Virus record (IMG/VR): IMGVR_UViG_3300031840_000340
Span: 1-29,875 of that record
Direction: 5' to 3' (one strand)
DNA length: 29,875 bases
From: a virus
Positions 17,794-25,371 of this stretch are shown here, piece after piece. Position numbers and translations under genes: made by a program. The notes beneath the pieces are model-generated. The model worked only from the letters and a program-made list of their open reading frames with translations, was not told the DNA's origin and did no database searches. Every line of letters starts with the position of its first letter. Position 1 is the first letter of the stretch.

Positions 17794-18201
17794 TTACATT
17801 CTAGGAACTGATAAAGCTCTTACTCCACTTTTTCTATGAGGGTACCTTTTGATAGTTCTCTCATATTTGTTTCTATAATATCCAGCTCTTTGTAGGTCGC
17901 CCATATCTTCTAATAGTCTAGACTTTACATAATCTATTATTGAAGAATGTAATGAAGTATCTAATCCAGAGTTAGCTTTTAAATCATCTGTTACTTCTTC
18001 TACCTTACCATACTTAGAATGAGTATGTATACGTAGACCACCTGTAACACTACTACCAGAATATGTATCATACTTATCTATTGTAGTTTCAGTTGTGTCG
18101 CTAACATCATTAGATATAACTTTACATACTAAAGCTAATCTTTCATCGTCATTATACCATGCAAAATAACTATTTGGATAACTTCTTTTATCTGTAGCCA
18201 T
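17794..18201 (-). CDS. Head-tail or virion accessory protein candidate (135 aa)
   Basis: No family was assigned with confidence. The N-terminal half is polar and beta-prone, beginning MATDKRSYPNSYFAWYNDDE and containing GLRIHTHSKYG. The C-terminal half is helical (DYVKSRLLEDMGDLQRAGYY) and ends in a very basic tail (KYERTIKRYPHRKSG) that could contact DNA or the portal. TAGGAG just upstream of the ATG supports the start. It is located between the paralogous beta proteins and the holin-like gene. A head-completion or connector role is possible from position only. Confidence 0.5.
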   Translation of the reverse strand: MATDKRSYPNSYFAWYNDDERLALVCKVISNDVSDTTETTIDKYDTYSGSSVTGGLRIHTHSKYGKVEEVTDDLKANSGLDTSLHSSIIDYVKSRLLEDMGDLQRAGYYRNKYERTIKRYPHRKSGVRALSVPRM

Positions 18202-18209
18202 TTAATCTC

Positions 18210-18716
18210 CTATGCTGATGCAATAAATATTTCTAAATCTACTGCTACTGAGCTACTTTCATTTAATGCTCTAATATCTGTAATAGCATCTAATGTTGGG
18301 CTATCTAAATCACCTGCTGCAGCATCAAATGCAGCATCAAAAGTGTTTAATATTAAAGATTTACCTTCTTCTAATAAAAACCATGCACATTCATCATCTG
18401 TTCCATTAGAATCATTATCTCTTGCTATTTGAAGTTTTACACCTTCGCCTGCTGCAGAATTTAAATTTGTTATTCTTAAATATTTCATTTCATCAACTTT
18501 AAACTTTCCTGCTGCAACTTCTGTACCATCATCTCCAGTTGTTTCTAATAATGTTATTGTACCACTTCCACTTACAGGTACAGTTAATATTCTTTTAAAA
18601 ACTTCACCTATAGAAGAAACTGTTGTAGTAGTTGTACCACCTTGGTTTTTCCCATTTAAGTTAATAGACTCATTTATGGTTACAGTTAAAGTTGATGCTG
18701 TTAATGTACTTGCCAT
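18210..18716 (-). CDS. Beta-rich virion protein, paralogue of the upstream gene (168 aa)
   Basis: It shares its beginning and end with the adjacent 151-residue protein. The N-terminus has SINLNGKNQG preceded by a near-identical MAST.TA.T.TV.I.E, and the C-terminus ends VDLEIFIASA against VDLEAFIASA. The middle differs and carries an insertion with an acidic segment (ARDNDSNGTDDECAWFLLEE). The regular Thr/Ser/Val alternation indicates a beta-sandwich. Such small beta proteins in head-tail regions are often capsid decoration or tail-tube-like components, but the function is not shown. TAGGAGT stands upstream of the ATG, eight bases after the previous stop. Confidence 0.6.
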   Translation of the reverse strand: MASTLTASTLTVTINESINLNGKNQGGTTTTTVSSIGEVFKRILTVPVSGSGTITLLETTGDDGTEVAAGKFKVDEMKYLRITNLNSAAGEGVKLQIARDNDSNGTDDECAWFLLEEGKSLILNTFDAAFDAAAGDLDSPTLDAITDIRALNESSSVAVDLEIFIASA

Positions 18717-18724
18717 ATTTACTC

Positions 18725-19180
18725 CTAAGCTGAAGCTATAAAAGCTTCTAAATCTACAGCAGCACTATTTGCTGTTGCTTTTATTCCTGTTAAATCTTCT
18801 AATGTTGCACCTGATATATCTCCATAATCTACAACTCCAGTGCTAGTGCTACTTACAATTAAATAACTTGCTCCAGGGTCTAAGCGTACACTAAAATCTG
18901 TACTATTAGCACCTTCTATATTTAATGTGACATAATTACTATCATCTTTATTTGTAAGCCTAATATATCTTATTCCTGCAGCAACATAAGTTCCACTACT
19001 AACTGCAGCGCCAAAAGAGCAAACAGTTACTTCCGAAGTAGGTATTGTTACAATTCGATTTGTAACTTCATTTATAGAACCTATAGATAAAGTATTAGTA
19101 GCACCCTGATTCTTACCATTTAAATTGATAGATTCTGATATAGAAACTGTCATTGTTGCGGCTGTTACTGTACTTGCCAT
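18725..19180 (-). CDS. Beta-rich virion protein, first of a tandem paralogous pair (151 aa)
   Basis: It begins MASTVTAATMTVSISESINL and ends VDLEAFIASA; both ends are closely matched in the next gene downstream. The body is polar and beta-prone with almost no charged clusters (for example GIRYIRLTNKDDSNYVTLNI). There is no signal peptide or membrane segment. TAGGAG upstream supports the start. Two copies side by side with conserved termini and diverged centres suggest duplication followed by specialisation, either as alternating subunits of one structure or as separate surface-exposed proteins. Virion role is inferred from context. Confidence 0.6.
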   Translation of the reverse strand: MASTVTAATMTVSISESINLNGKNQGATNTLSIGSINEVTNRIVTIPTSEVTVCSFGAAVSSGTYVAAGIRYIRLTNKDDSNYVTLNIEGANSTDFSVRLDPGASYLIVSSTSTGVVDYGDISGATLEDLTGIKATANSAAVDLEAFIASA

Positions 19181-19189
19181 TTATTACTC

Positions 19190-19495
19190 CTATTTTAATG
19201 AATCAGACGTTTCGTCTGTATCATCTTTTAATAATTTATGCGAGTCTGCCAACATAGGCACCTTCACATATCTATCATTGTTATCTAAAATTTCAACTCT
19301 TGTTATGTCTATAACAGAGTCATCTAATTTATACCATCTTTGTTTTGAATTTAAATTTTGTATTTTTTCTGTAGTATAATGTTGTACTTTGCCTGACATA
19401 TCCATTAATGCGTCATTTATAAGTTGAATCATATACTGTTCGGGTTGCCTTCCCATTGTATATTCTATTTGTTGTATTAATTCTTTAACTGTCAT
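19190..19495 (-). CDS. Small head-completion / connector-like protein (101 aa)
   Basis: The start chosen is the ATG at 19495, beginning MTVKELIQQIEYTMGRQPEQ. GGAGG at 19501-19505 sits five bases upstream, and the ATG overlaps the end of the preceding gene. A longer reading to 19555 would add a Leu-rich, unlikely N-terminus lying wholly inside the upstream gene. The protein is helical at the N-terminus (EYMIQLINDALMDMSGKV without a membrane segment) and beta-rich after WYKLDDSVIDITRVEIL. Its size and location beside a probable adaptor suggest a head-tail connector component. No specific family was recognised. Confidence 0.55.
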   Translation of the reverse strand: MTVKELIQQIEYTMGRQPEQYMIQLINDALMDMSGKVQHYTTEKIQNLNSKQRWYKLDDSVIDITRVEILDNNDRYVKVPMLADSHKLLKDDTDETSDSLK

Positions 19496-20150
19496 CTCTA
19501 CCTCCACCAGTAGTAGCAGGAGCCATTTGTCTAGGCGGTTGCACACTTGCAACACCCATCATTTGCAAAGACTGCACATAATCTTGTTTTAATGCTGTAA
19601 TCATAGGAACATAAAGCTCTGTATCTTCTTCTGAAGCAAGTAAATATTCAGCCATTTTAATTGCAGCATATAAAACCACAATGTACTCCATATCATTAGA
19701 TAAGTTAGCTATATTACTATCACCATTTGCTATTTGTGTAAGTGGTAAGTATAATACTTCTGCAGTTTGACTACCAGTCGGGTCTGGAAACACATTAAGT
19801 ACAGAGTTTTTAATAAAATATACTGGGTCTGTTTCTTTTGCGTGCATCAAATCATTAGTATCTGTAACTCTAGATGCTAATATAGGAGACACTTGTCTAC
19901 ATATTTGATTAAACCCTTTTGAATCTTTTCTTGTTACAGCCATTATAGGCCCAATAGTGTTTGTATTTAATGCAAGTGTAGAAGGTGAATTACTAAGTTC
20001 TGTATGCGTAACACACTCTAATAACTTATCAGGAGGCAAAACATTATATAGCTGCTTAAGACCATCTCTTAAAAATTGGTCCATAGCATCAGTATCTGTT
20101 GATATTGCTTCTCCTACTAAGTCTTGTAATTGTGCATTAAATGTTGCCAC
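19485..20150 (-). CDS. Head-to-tail adaptor-like protein candidate (221 aa)
   Basis: The start is a GTG at 20150 that overlaps the previous stop as TAGTG, with TAGGAA upstream. The layout suits portal adaptor proteins. There is an N-terminal helical part (DAMDQFLRDGLKQLYNVLPP), a central beta region containing VLNVFPDPTGSQTAEVLYLP, and then long helices (DMEYIVVLYAAIKMAEYLL, ITALKQDYVQSLQMMG). The FPDPTGSQ-type segment and the following helical pair are frequent in podovirus adaptor or neck proteins. The C-terminus is Gly/Pro-rich and probably flexible. The adaptor assignment is inference from layout and place. Confidence 0.5.
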   Translation of the reverse strand: MATFNAQLQDLVGEAISTDTDAMDQFLRDGLKQLYNVLPPDKLLECVTHTELSNSPSTLALNTNTIGPIMAVTRKDSKGFNQICRQVSPILASRVTDTNDLMHAKETDPVYFIKNSVLNVFPDPTGSQTAEVLYLPLTQIANGDSNIANLSNDMEYIVVLYAAIKMAEYLLASEEDTELYVPMITALKQDYVQSLQMMGVASVQPPRQMAPATTGGGRDDS

Positions 20151-20347
20151 TATCTACTATTCCTATCTGCTATATCTTGGTCCATAGTTGTTGTGCTAAA
20201 CTCTACTTTAGTTTGCCCACTCCAAGTTTTTCTCATATTTATATAGTTACTCATTTTTTCAGAGCTTGTTTTAAAATTTTTTTTATGCTTACAACTGCCT
20301 GGCTTTACCGTTTTTTCGCAGTCTTCACAGTATATAAATATAGCCAT
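20150..20347 (-). CDS. Small Cys/His protein, possible zinc-binding (65 aa)
   Basis: The first 23 residues hold Cys7, Cys10, Cys19 and His21 (YCEDCEKTVKPGSCKHKK), a spacing compatible with one zinc knuckle. The rest is polar and basic with no membrane segment (NYINMRKTWSGQTKVEFSTT). GGGAGA lies about 12 bases upstream of the ATG. Its stop overlaps the GTG of the adaptor-like gene as TAGTG. Zinc knuckles usually bind nucleic acid or stabilise a tiny fold. In this position it may be a minor virion or assembly protein; no function is shown. Confidence 0.55.
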   Translation of the reverse strand: MAIFIYCEDCEKTVKPGSCKHKKNFKTSSEKMSNYINMRKTWSGQTKVEFSTTTMDQDIADRNSR

Positions 20348-20380
20348 TATATTTTAGTTCTCCCAATTATTTTATACATA

Positions 20381-20734
20381 CTACTCTCCTGTAAATGTAC
20401 TACTTGCTACTAATGCTTGTGCTTCTGTTTTAGTTAAAACTGTAAAGTTAGGATAATCTAATCCATAACCCAGCTCCATAAGCTCTGTAAGTACACCATC
20501 TTTCATAGACCATTCACCTTTAATAATAACATAAGACTTATCATGTGAATATCTAGGTGGTCCTACTTTACCACTAAATATAATATCAGTCCATGTAGGT
20601 GCTGACTTGTAAGTTACTTCTTCAGTCTCTTCATCAACTGATTCTACTATAGGGTATAACCCTTTTATTTTGTCACCAACAGCACTATTAAATGCACTGC
20701 TAGGTATACAAAAATACATTTCATAATGTGCCAT
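20381..20734 (-). CDS. Small protein downstream of the LamG genes (117 aa)
   Basis: No family was recognised. It is a compact mixed alpha/beta protein with no membrane segment (SAPTWTDIIFSGKVGPPRYS, GEWSMKDGVLTELMELGYGL). The C-terminal helix TKTEAQALVAS is reminiscent of small phage tail-adjacent proteins. The ATG overlaps the stop of the 991-residue LamG gene as TAATG, and AAAAGGAG lies upstream, so it is probably co-translated with that gene. It could be a chaperone or partner for the LamG protein or a minor virion part. Confidence 0.5.
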   Translation of the reverse strand: MAHYEMYFCIPSSAFNSAVGDKIKGLYPIVESVDEETEEVTYKSAPTWTDIIFSGKVGPPRYSHDKSYVIIKGEWSMKDGVLTELMELGYGLDYPNFTVLTKTEAQALVASSTFTGE

Positions 20735-23709
20735 TATCTATGACTCCTTTTACCTGCTTTATAATTTCTTAATATTTCGGGTGCGTCTAATGCTGTATTA
20801 TATAATATAACATCATCAATAGCTCCACTTACTTGTCTATCAGATAGCCCACCACTTTTACCAATAAATAAATCAGAAGTTGTAGCTGCTGCATCGTTAG
20901 AATTAGTTTCTGTATCTGTTTGTACACCATTTGTATATATTTTTCTATTTGTTCCATCAGCAGTTACAGTTATATATGTCCAAGTATCTGCTGTAACTCG
21001 TGCGCTAGCAGATGTCTGGTTACTATTATTACAAGCATTTAAAACTTTTCCATCAGTATGTACATACATACCATACCCATTTGTACCATTTGCACCAGTT
21101 TCTAACGCTACTATTCTTTGATAATCATTTCCAGTTAAAGGTAATTTAACCCAAGCTGCTATAGTATATGAACCAGTTAACTTTATAGTATCACTATTAC
21201 TTACCTTAGCGTACCCAGGAACTAAATCCGCTTCTGTTCCTGAAGGAAAATTCAAACTATTAGTAGTTCTTTGTCTATTCATGAAAAACCCTTGTGAATC
21301 TCTTGAACTGTCTACACCTGCAGTAATAAGCATTGTTTCTGTTATATTGGTTGGAGTTCCATCTCTATTATTGCCTGTTAAATCTTGCCAAGTTGCAAGT
21401 CCGTTATTCCTCCAATAACCTATTAAATTACTAGAACCACTATGGGTTGTAGCATTAAGAGCTAACCCGTCATTATATAATTCTGTTACTTCTGTTGCAG
21501 ACAATTCTTTATTCCATATAGAACATTCTGTTACTGCTCCATTAGCATAAAGATTTCCTTGTAATCTTGCTCCTATAGCAACAACACTATCTTTGTTTTC
21601 CATTCCTTCGTATGAACCACCACTAAAATTAGTATCATCAATAACTTCTCCGTTTAAGTATATAGCTACTCCAGCATCAGCATCAGATTCATTTCCGTTA
21701 TAAGTCGCTACTACATGTATCCATTTTCCTTCATAAGATGTTAGTGCAGCATTGTAGTATCTTCCTTGATAAGCACCAGCACTGTTATCAAATACCCAAA
21801 ATGTTAATTTATCAGTAGAGCCTGTAACAAAAGACCACTCTCTATGACTGCTGCTATCTTTGCATATAATTGGAAAATTAGTAGCATCATTCATATTTAT
21901 CCAAGCAGATAGTGAAAAAGATTCATCATCATTACTTCCGTCTGTAAAACTAAAATCATTATGGTCAGCTATTGATACATAATTATTACGCCCATCAAAC
22001 CATGCTAACTGATTATAAGACTGTAGTGCTGTTTGAGGTATATCAAGTTGTTGGTCTGCATCTGTCCATCCTGATGCTACACCAACTTCTTTAATCTCTA
22101 CATCATCAATTTCAAATACTAAAGCAGTTGTGGTTGCAGGATTTACTATTAATAAACCTCCTGTAGCACTCCCTGCTACTATAGTTGTTTCATATTGGAC
22201 TTCACTATCTGTTATTTGACCACTTGTTCCACCACCACCAACTGTAGTAATAGTTCCTGCAACATCACCATAATACATTGTTATTGTACCTGGGTCAAGC
22301 CCGCTAACTCTTTTTAAATTTGCTCTAATTCTATATGTCCTTCCAACAACTGGAGTTCCAGCATTAGCTACAGCTAAACTAGCTCCTTGTACAGCATTTG
22401 CTGTTGTAGTGGTAACTCTTAATTTTCCACCTGTTACAGATTCTGTAGTTCCAGTTCCATAAGCGCCCCAATTATTAGAACCTGCCATAGTTTTATCATT
22501 AGTAGCTGAAATAGTATTATCACCATAAAATGCAGTTGTTGCGTTGTGTTTATCGTTTATTGGCTCTACTTTAAAATCTTTTAACCATATAGTAGATTGT
22601 TCAGAAACCACAGTTCCCGTTAATAAACCAAATATATAATGACCTGTTGTATTAACTGCTAATATATTAAAACTTTGTTCTACAAATTCAGTAGAGTTAG
22701 TTGCGCCACCTTGAGGCGACCCTGTTATACTTGCTCCTTGAACTTTAAAGTTTACATTAAAAGAAGAGTCAGATACTTTAACTTTATATGAAATTTTATA
22801 TACATTTCCTACAACTAAATCTTTTGTCAATATATAACTATCTCTTAAATAAGCATACATTCCACTTGTAGAATCTAAATAAGTATATTTAATAGCATTT
22901 AAATCTGAATCTACAGTCACTTGAGTATCTCCAGTATCAAAATCTACCCAACCATCTTTAGTTGTTCCTGCTGTTATTCCCGAATCAACTATATTATCAC
23001 ATATACCTGTATTAGAAGCATCAAGTACATAAGACTGATTACCTCTATGACCTTCATTCATTGGGTACCATAGTTTAAGATTAGAGTTAGTTAGCGATGT
23101 ACCACCTCTATTTAATGCTAATTGTTCTGGGTTGAGATAATCATACATTGCATCATCTGCTGTCCAAGCTAAATCCCAAGCTTGTAAATCAGACATCATT
23201 CCATCAAAAAATCTTGTTGAGTTAGATAACATTCCTACATACCTAATATATAAATCATCGTCATCACCAGCTGTAGCTAAAGTTGCAGTCCCATCTGCAA
23301 CTCCATTTACATAAAAAGTTAAAGTTCCTGCCCCATCATAAGAATATACTACTCTGTACCAAGTATTTAGATTTAAAGCAGTATTTGAATCTCTATATGT
23401 TGTATTACCTAAATCATATATAGTTAATTTACGATTTGTATCAAAACCTAGATAATTTGAAGAATATGTCCCACCTGCAGATATAATATTATCAGCATTA
23501 CTAGCAGGAGTTGTATTAATATTTATCCATACTGCTAAAGTCCATTTATCAGTAGAAATAGGTATATTACTTCCTGTATCTAAATAGTCAGTAACACCAT
23601 CAAACTCTAATGCTCTACCTGAATATATTTGTGCGTGATTGTTGTTACCAGAAGTATCTAATCCTCTAGCTCGTGTTGGTTTAACTATTTGTTGTATTGT
23701 AGCTGCCAT
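20734..23709 (-). CDS. Multi-domain LamG (concanavalin A-like) virion protein (991 aa)
   Basis: Three LamG-type lectin/glucanase-fold domains can be seen. The first is at about 33-190 (RALEFDGVTDYLDTGS, WTLAVWIN, TFYVNGV). The second is at 567-750 (LAWFDGRNNYVSI, SLSAWIN, VAIYLNGEVI, ECSIWNKELSATEV). The third is at 830-985 (YTIAAWVKL, RKIYTNGVQTD, DDVILYNTALDAPEI). Between the first and second, two jelly-roll, carbohydrate-binding-module-like regions lie at about 240-385 and 400-545. No glycosidase catalytic motif was recognised, so binding is more likely than cleavage. In phage particles such domains can decorate the head or bind host glycans. The ATG overlaps the upstream stop as TAATG. 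Confidence 0.75.
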   Translation of the reverse strand: MAATIQQIVKPTRARGLDTSGNNNHAQIYSGRALEFDGVTDYLDTGSNIPISTDKWTLAVWININTTPASNADNIISAGGTYSSNYLGFDTNRKLTIYDLGNTTYRDSNTALNLNTWYRVVYSYDGAGTLTFYVNGVADGTATLATAGDDDDLYIRYVGMLSNSTRFFDGMMSDLQAWDLAWTADDAMYDYLNPEQLALNRGGTSLTNSNLKLWYPMNEGHRGNQSYVLDASNTGICDNIVDSGITAGTTKDGWVDFDTGDTQVTVDSDLNAIKYTYLDSTSGMYAYLRDSYILTKDLVVGNVYKISYKVKVSDSSFNVNFKVQGASITGSPQGGATNSTEFVEQSFNILAVNTTGHYIFGLLTGTVVSEQSTIWLKDFKVEPINDKHNATTAFYGDNTISATNDKTMAGSNNWGAYGTGTTESVTGGKLRVTTTTANAVQGASLAVANAGTPVVGRTYRIRANLKRVSGLDPGTITMYYGDVAGTITTVGGGGTSGQITDSEVQYETTIVAGSATGGLLIVNPATTTALVFEIDDVEIKEVGVASGWTDADQQLDIPQTALQSYNQLAWFDGRNNYVSIADHNDFSFTDGSNDDESFSLSAWINMNDATNFPIICKDSSSHREWSFVTGSTDKLTFWVFDNSAGAYQGRYYNAALTSYEGKWIHVVATYNGNESDADAGVAIYLNGEVIDDTNFSGGSYEGMENKDSVVAIGARLQGNLYANGAVTECSIWNKELSATEVTELYNDGLALNATTHSGSSNLIGYWRNNGLATWQDLTGNNRDGTPTNITETMLITAGVDSSRDSQGFFMNRQRTTNSLNFPSGTEADLVPGYAKVSNSDTIKLTGSYTIAAWVKLPLTGNDYQRIVALETGANGTNGYGMYVHTDGKVLNACNNSNQTSASARVTADTWTYITVTADGTNRKIYTNGVQTDTETNSNDAAATTSDLFIGKSGGLSDRQVSGAIDDVILYNTALDAPEILRNYKAGKRSHR

Positions 23710-24464
23710 TATGAAAGTGTCCCATTATTTGAGCCATGTGAATCATTAGCATCTGCACTAAGATTCCACCATGATACTAAGTTTGTTTTTTCGCTGTCTG
23801 TTAATCCAGCATAATTTTTATTCATTATAGATTTAATTTCAGGCTCAGTTAATACTCTATCTTTCCATATACCAACATTACACATATAGCCATAAAAGTC
23901 TCTATCATTTTGACCTGTAGAAGAATTTCCAAAGTATAAATCAATAGCAGCATCGTTTGTATCAGTTAGCTCATGGTCTTCAGTATTAACATTCTCAACT
24001 CCATTAATATATATTTTTCTTCCAGCACCACCTGAAGCAGGTACTACTACTGTAATATGATACCATTTATTTTCTGTAATAGCTTCTGTGTTTGAATAAG
24101 TAGCATCTCTTCCACCATTATTAATATCAAGATATACTCTACCATTACTTCCAAACACACTAACTGCCCAGCCACTATCTGCAATAGTCAGTGAAGGACC
24201 TTTTCCTACTAATACCGAATTTACTAAATCAATAAAATAAACCCAACATGTTACACTAAATGCAGATGTTCCCATATCAATAGAAGAATCACTTCCACAA
24301 TTAATATAATCATCTACTCCATCAAAAAATGCAGCACCATCACTTACAGGTACTACACTGCCTGCATCATACTTATGCTTTAATACAAGATTGTCTGTTA
24401 CTATACCAGGTCTTATAGGTTTAGAGATTGCTCTTGATAAGTTACTACCTAATCCTAAAGGCAT
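23709..24464 (-). CDS. Single-domain LamG (concanavalin A-like) virion protein (251 aa)
   Basis: After about 40 residues of N-terminal tail (SRAISKPIRPGIVTDNLVLK), one LamG domain covers about 43-235. The pattern is GAAFFDGVDDYINCGS, FSVTCWVYF, WYHITVVV, RKIYINGVENV, CNVGIWKDRVLTEPEIKSIM and WWNLSADANDSHGSNNGTL. This order matches each LamG domain of the next gene, suggesting a common origin. It would display a glycan- or protein-binding lectin-like fold on the virion. It starts one base after the previous stop (TAATATG) and its own stop overlaps the next ATG. The ligand is unknown. Confidence 0.75.
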   Translation of the reverse strand: MPLGLGSNLSRAISKPIRPGIVTDNLVLKHKYDAGSVVPVSDGAAFFDGVDDYINCGSDSSIDMGTSAFSVTCWVYFIDLVNSVLVGKGPSLTIADSGWAVSVFGSNGRVYLDINNGGRDATYSNTEAITENKWYHITVVVPASGGAGRKIYINGVENVNTEDHELTDTNDAAIDLYFGNSSTGQNDRDFYGYMCNVGIWKDRVLTEPEIKSIMNKNYAGLTDSEKTNLVSWWNLSADANDSHGSNNGTLS

Positions 24465-24465
24465 A

Positions 24466-24768
24466 TTAACCTATATAAGCTATTACTGCACCAGAAGTTA
24501 AATCTATACTAGTCCAACGACCATAAATAGTCATTCCTGCTGGTATAGTTTCTGAAGCCATTGTGTTACCATTATATGAACCTACACCATAACCATTTGT
24601 AGTATCTGCAGGTGTTAAGGCATTAAACACAGTATCTTCTATACATTGTATTGCTACAAAGTTTCCTGAGTGTACAGAAGTGTCTGATATAAATTTAGCT
24701 CCAGCCTGACCTAAAGCAGCATTTTGTGCTTCTACGACTGTAAGCTTATGTAAACTTGAGTTTGCCAT
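24466..24768 (-). CDS. Small virion protein (100 aa)
   Basis: No named family was recognised. The N-terminal third is short and helical (SLHKLTVVEAQNAALGQAG). The rest is beta-rich and polar, ending in IYGRWTSIDLTSGAVIAYIG. Proteins of this size and pattern, with a ...WT.I.L..G.V.AY.. ending, are frequent next to marine podovirus capsid genes and are usually treated as minor head or tail proteins. AAAGGAGA upstream of the ATG is a strong ribosome site. It is the first gene after the 143-base intergenic region and heads the LamG block. Confidence 0.55.
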   Translation of the reverse strand: MANSSLHKLTVVEAQNAALGQAGAKFISDTSVHSGNFVAIQCIEDTVFNALTPADTTNGYGVGSYNGNTMASETIPAGMTIYGRWTSIDLTSGAVIAYIG

Positions 24769-24791
24769 TTTATTCTCCTTTTGAGTGTACT

Positions 24792-24869
24792 TTAAGCTCT
24801 GGCATGAGCATGAACGTACTTGTTATAAAAAATTCTTAGTAGATTCGGGGCAAGCCTTTTATATGACAT
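24792..24869 (-). CDS. Possible 25-residue micro-ORF in the post-capsid gap
   Basis: Within the largest intergenic region there is a complete ATG-to-TAA frame of 25 codons. It encodes a basic, aromatic-rich peptide beginning MSYKRLAPNLLRIFYNKYV, followed by a His/Ala/Arg tail. The amino-acid pattern looks protein-like and the frame fills about half of the gap. Against it, codons such as GCC, CCG, AAC and TAC are unlike the A/T-ending codons of its neighbours. The nearest purine-rich run, GGGG, is too close to the ATG to be a good ribosome site, and the start lies inside an inverted repeat. It may be a real tiny gene or a by-product of a structured RNA. Confidence 0.3.
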   Translation of the reverse strand: MSYKRLAPNLLRIFYNKYVHAHARA

Positions 24870-24874
24870 GCCCC
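24847..24874 (-). terminator. GC-rich inverted repeat in the post-capsid intergenic region
   Basis: GGGGCA (24847-24852) and TGCCCC (24869-24874) form a six-pair G/C-rich stem with a 16-base loop, notable in such AT-rich DNA. On the transcribed minus strand a run of six T lies about 13 bases after the stem. That is further than in a standard intrinsic terminator, so this may be an attenuator, a processing hairpin or a protein-binding site instead. Confidence 0.35.
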
Positions 24875-24891
24875 ATAGTTCTACAAAACTA

Positions 24892-24915
24892 TTAAACCTT
24901 ATTGTTTTGGTTTAA
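24892..24915 (-). terminator. Hairpin overlapping the stop of the decoration-protein gene
   Basis: TTAAACC (24892-24898) and GGTTTAA (24909-24915) are perfect inverted repeats of seven bases around a 10-base loop. They include the TAA stop of the 151-residue gene. On the minus strand the stem is followed by TAGTTTTG. The stem is weak and the T run short, so it may only partly terminate or stabilise the 3' end of the abundant capsid transcript. Confidence 0.35.
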
Positions 24916-25367
24916 CTAAATGGTGTAGCAGCATCTCCATTTGATTGAAGTTCTGCTTCTACATACCACCTGTTATTAGCAACACCAACTAATGTTACTT
25001 TGCCTGACAAACCAGTAGTTGTCCGATTTAATGTAATAATTCGGTCATTTGTTTCGTCAGCAACAAAGTTTTCCATAGCTGCTGCAGTTTGGTCAGCTGT
25101 ATCTGACATTGATGCCCAACCTTCAAACAAAGTAGTTGATGCATCTGATGTAATTGTATGACTATTACTTGTTGCGCCATCAAAAATTACTTTAATTACA
25201 TCTCCAACTTTTGGAACTGGTAATGTAACAGCACATCCATCTAGTTTAGTTACAACATACACATGTCCAGAAGCTGCTGTAAAGTCAGCAGTTTTAGCTG
25301 TAGTTTTTAAATAACTAGGTACTTGACCATAGCTATTGCTACTTGAGTTTAATACGTCACTTCTCAT
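24912..25367 (-). CDS. Probable capsid decoration / head-stabilising protein (151 aa)
   Basis: It directly follows the major capsid gene, four bases after its stop, with AAGGAG upstream of the ATG. The sequence is beta-rich and polar after a short flexible N-terminus (SSSNSYGQVPSYLK). It contains SGHVYVVTKLDGCAVTLPVP, GDVIKVIFDG and the closing GVANNRWYVEAELQS. The pattern of repeated strands with a terminal W-Y strand resembles small beta-sandwich or beta-helical cap proteins that bind capsid surfaces. A loosely similar strand pattern ends the tail fibre. Decoration function is inferred from size, fold pattern and gene order. Confidence 0.55.
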   Translation of the reverse strand: MRSDVLNSSSNSYGQVPSYLKTTAKTADFTAASGHVYVVTKLDGCAVTLPVPKVGDVIKVIFDGATSNSHTITSDASTTLFEGWASMSDTADQTAAAMENFVADETNDRIITLNRTTTGLSGKVTLVGVANNRWYVEAELQSNGDAATPFS

Positions 25368-25371
25368 ATAA

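Noticed and set aside
19496-19555. N-terminal extension to 19555 for the 101-residue gene
   Set aside because: It would add a Leu-rich stretch inside the upstream gene, whereas the ATG at 19495 has GGAGG five bases upstream.
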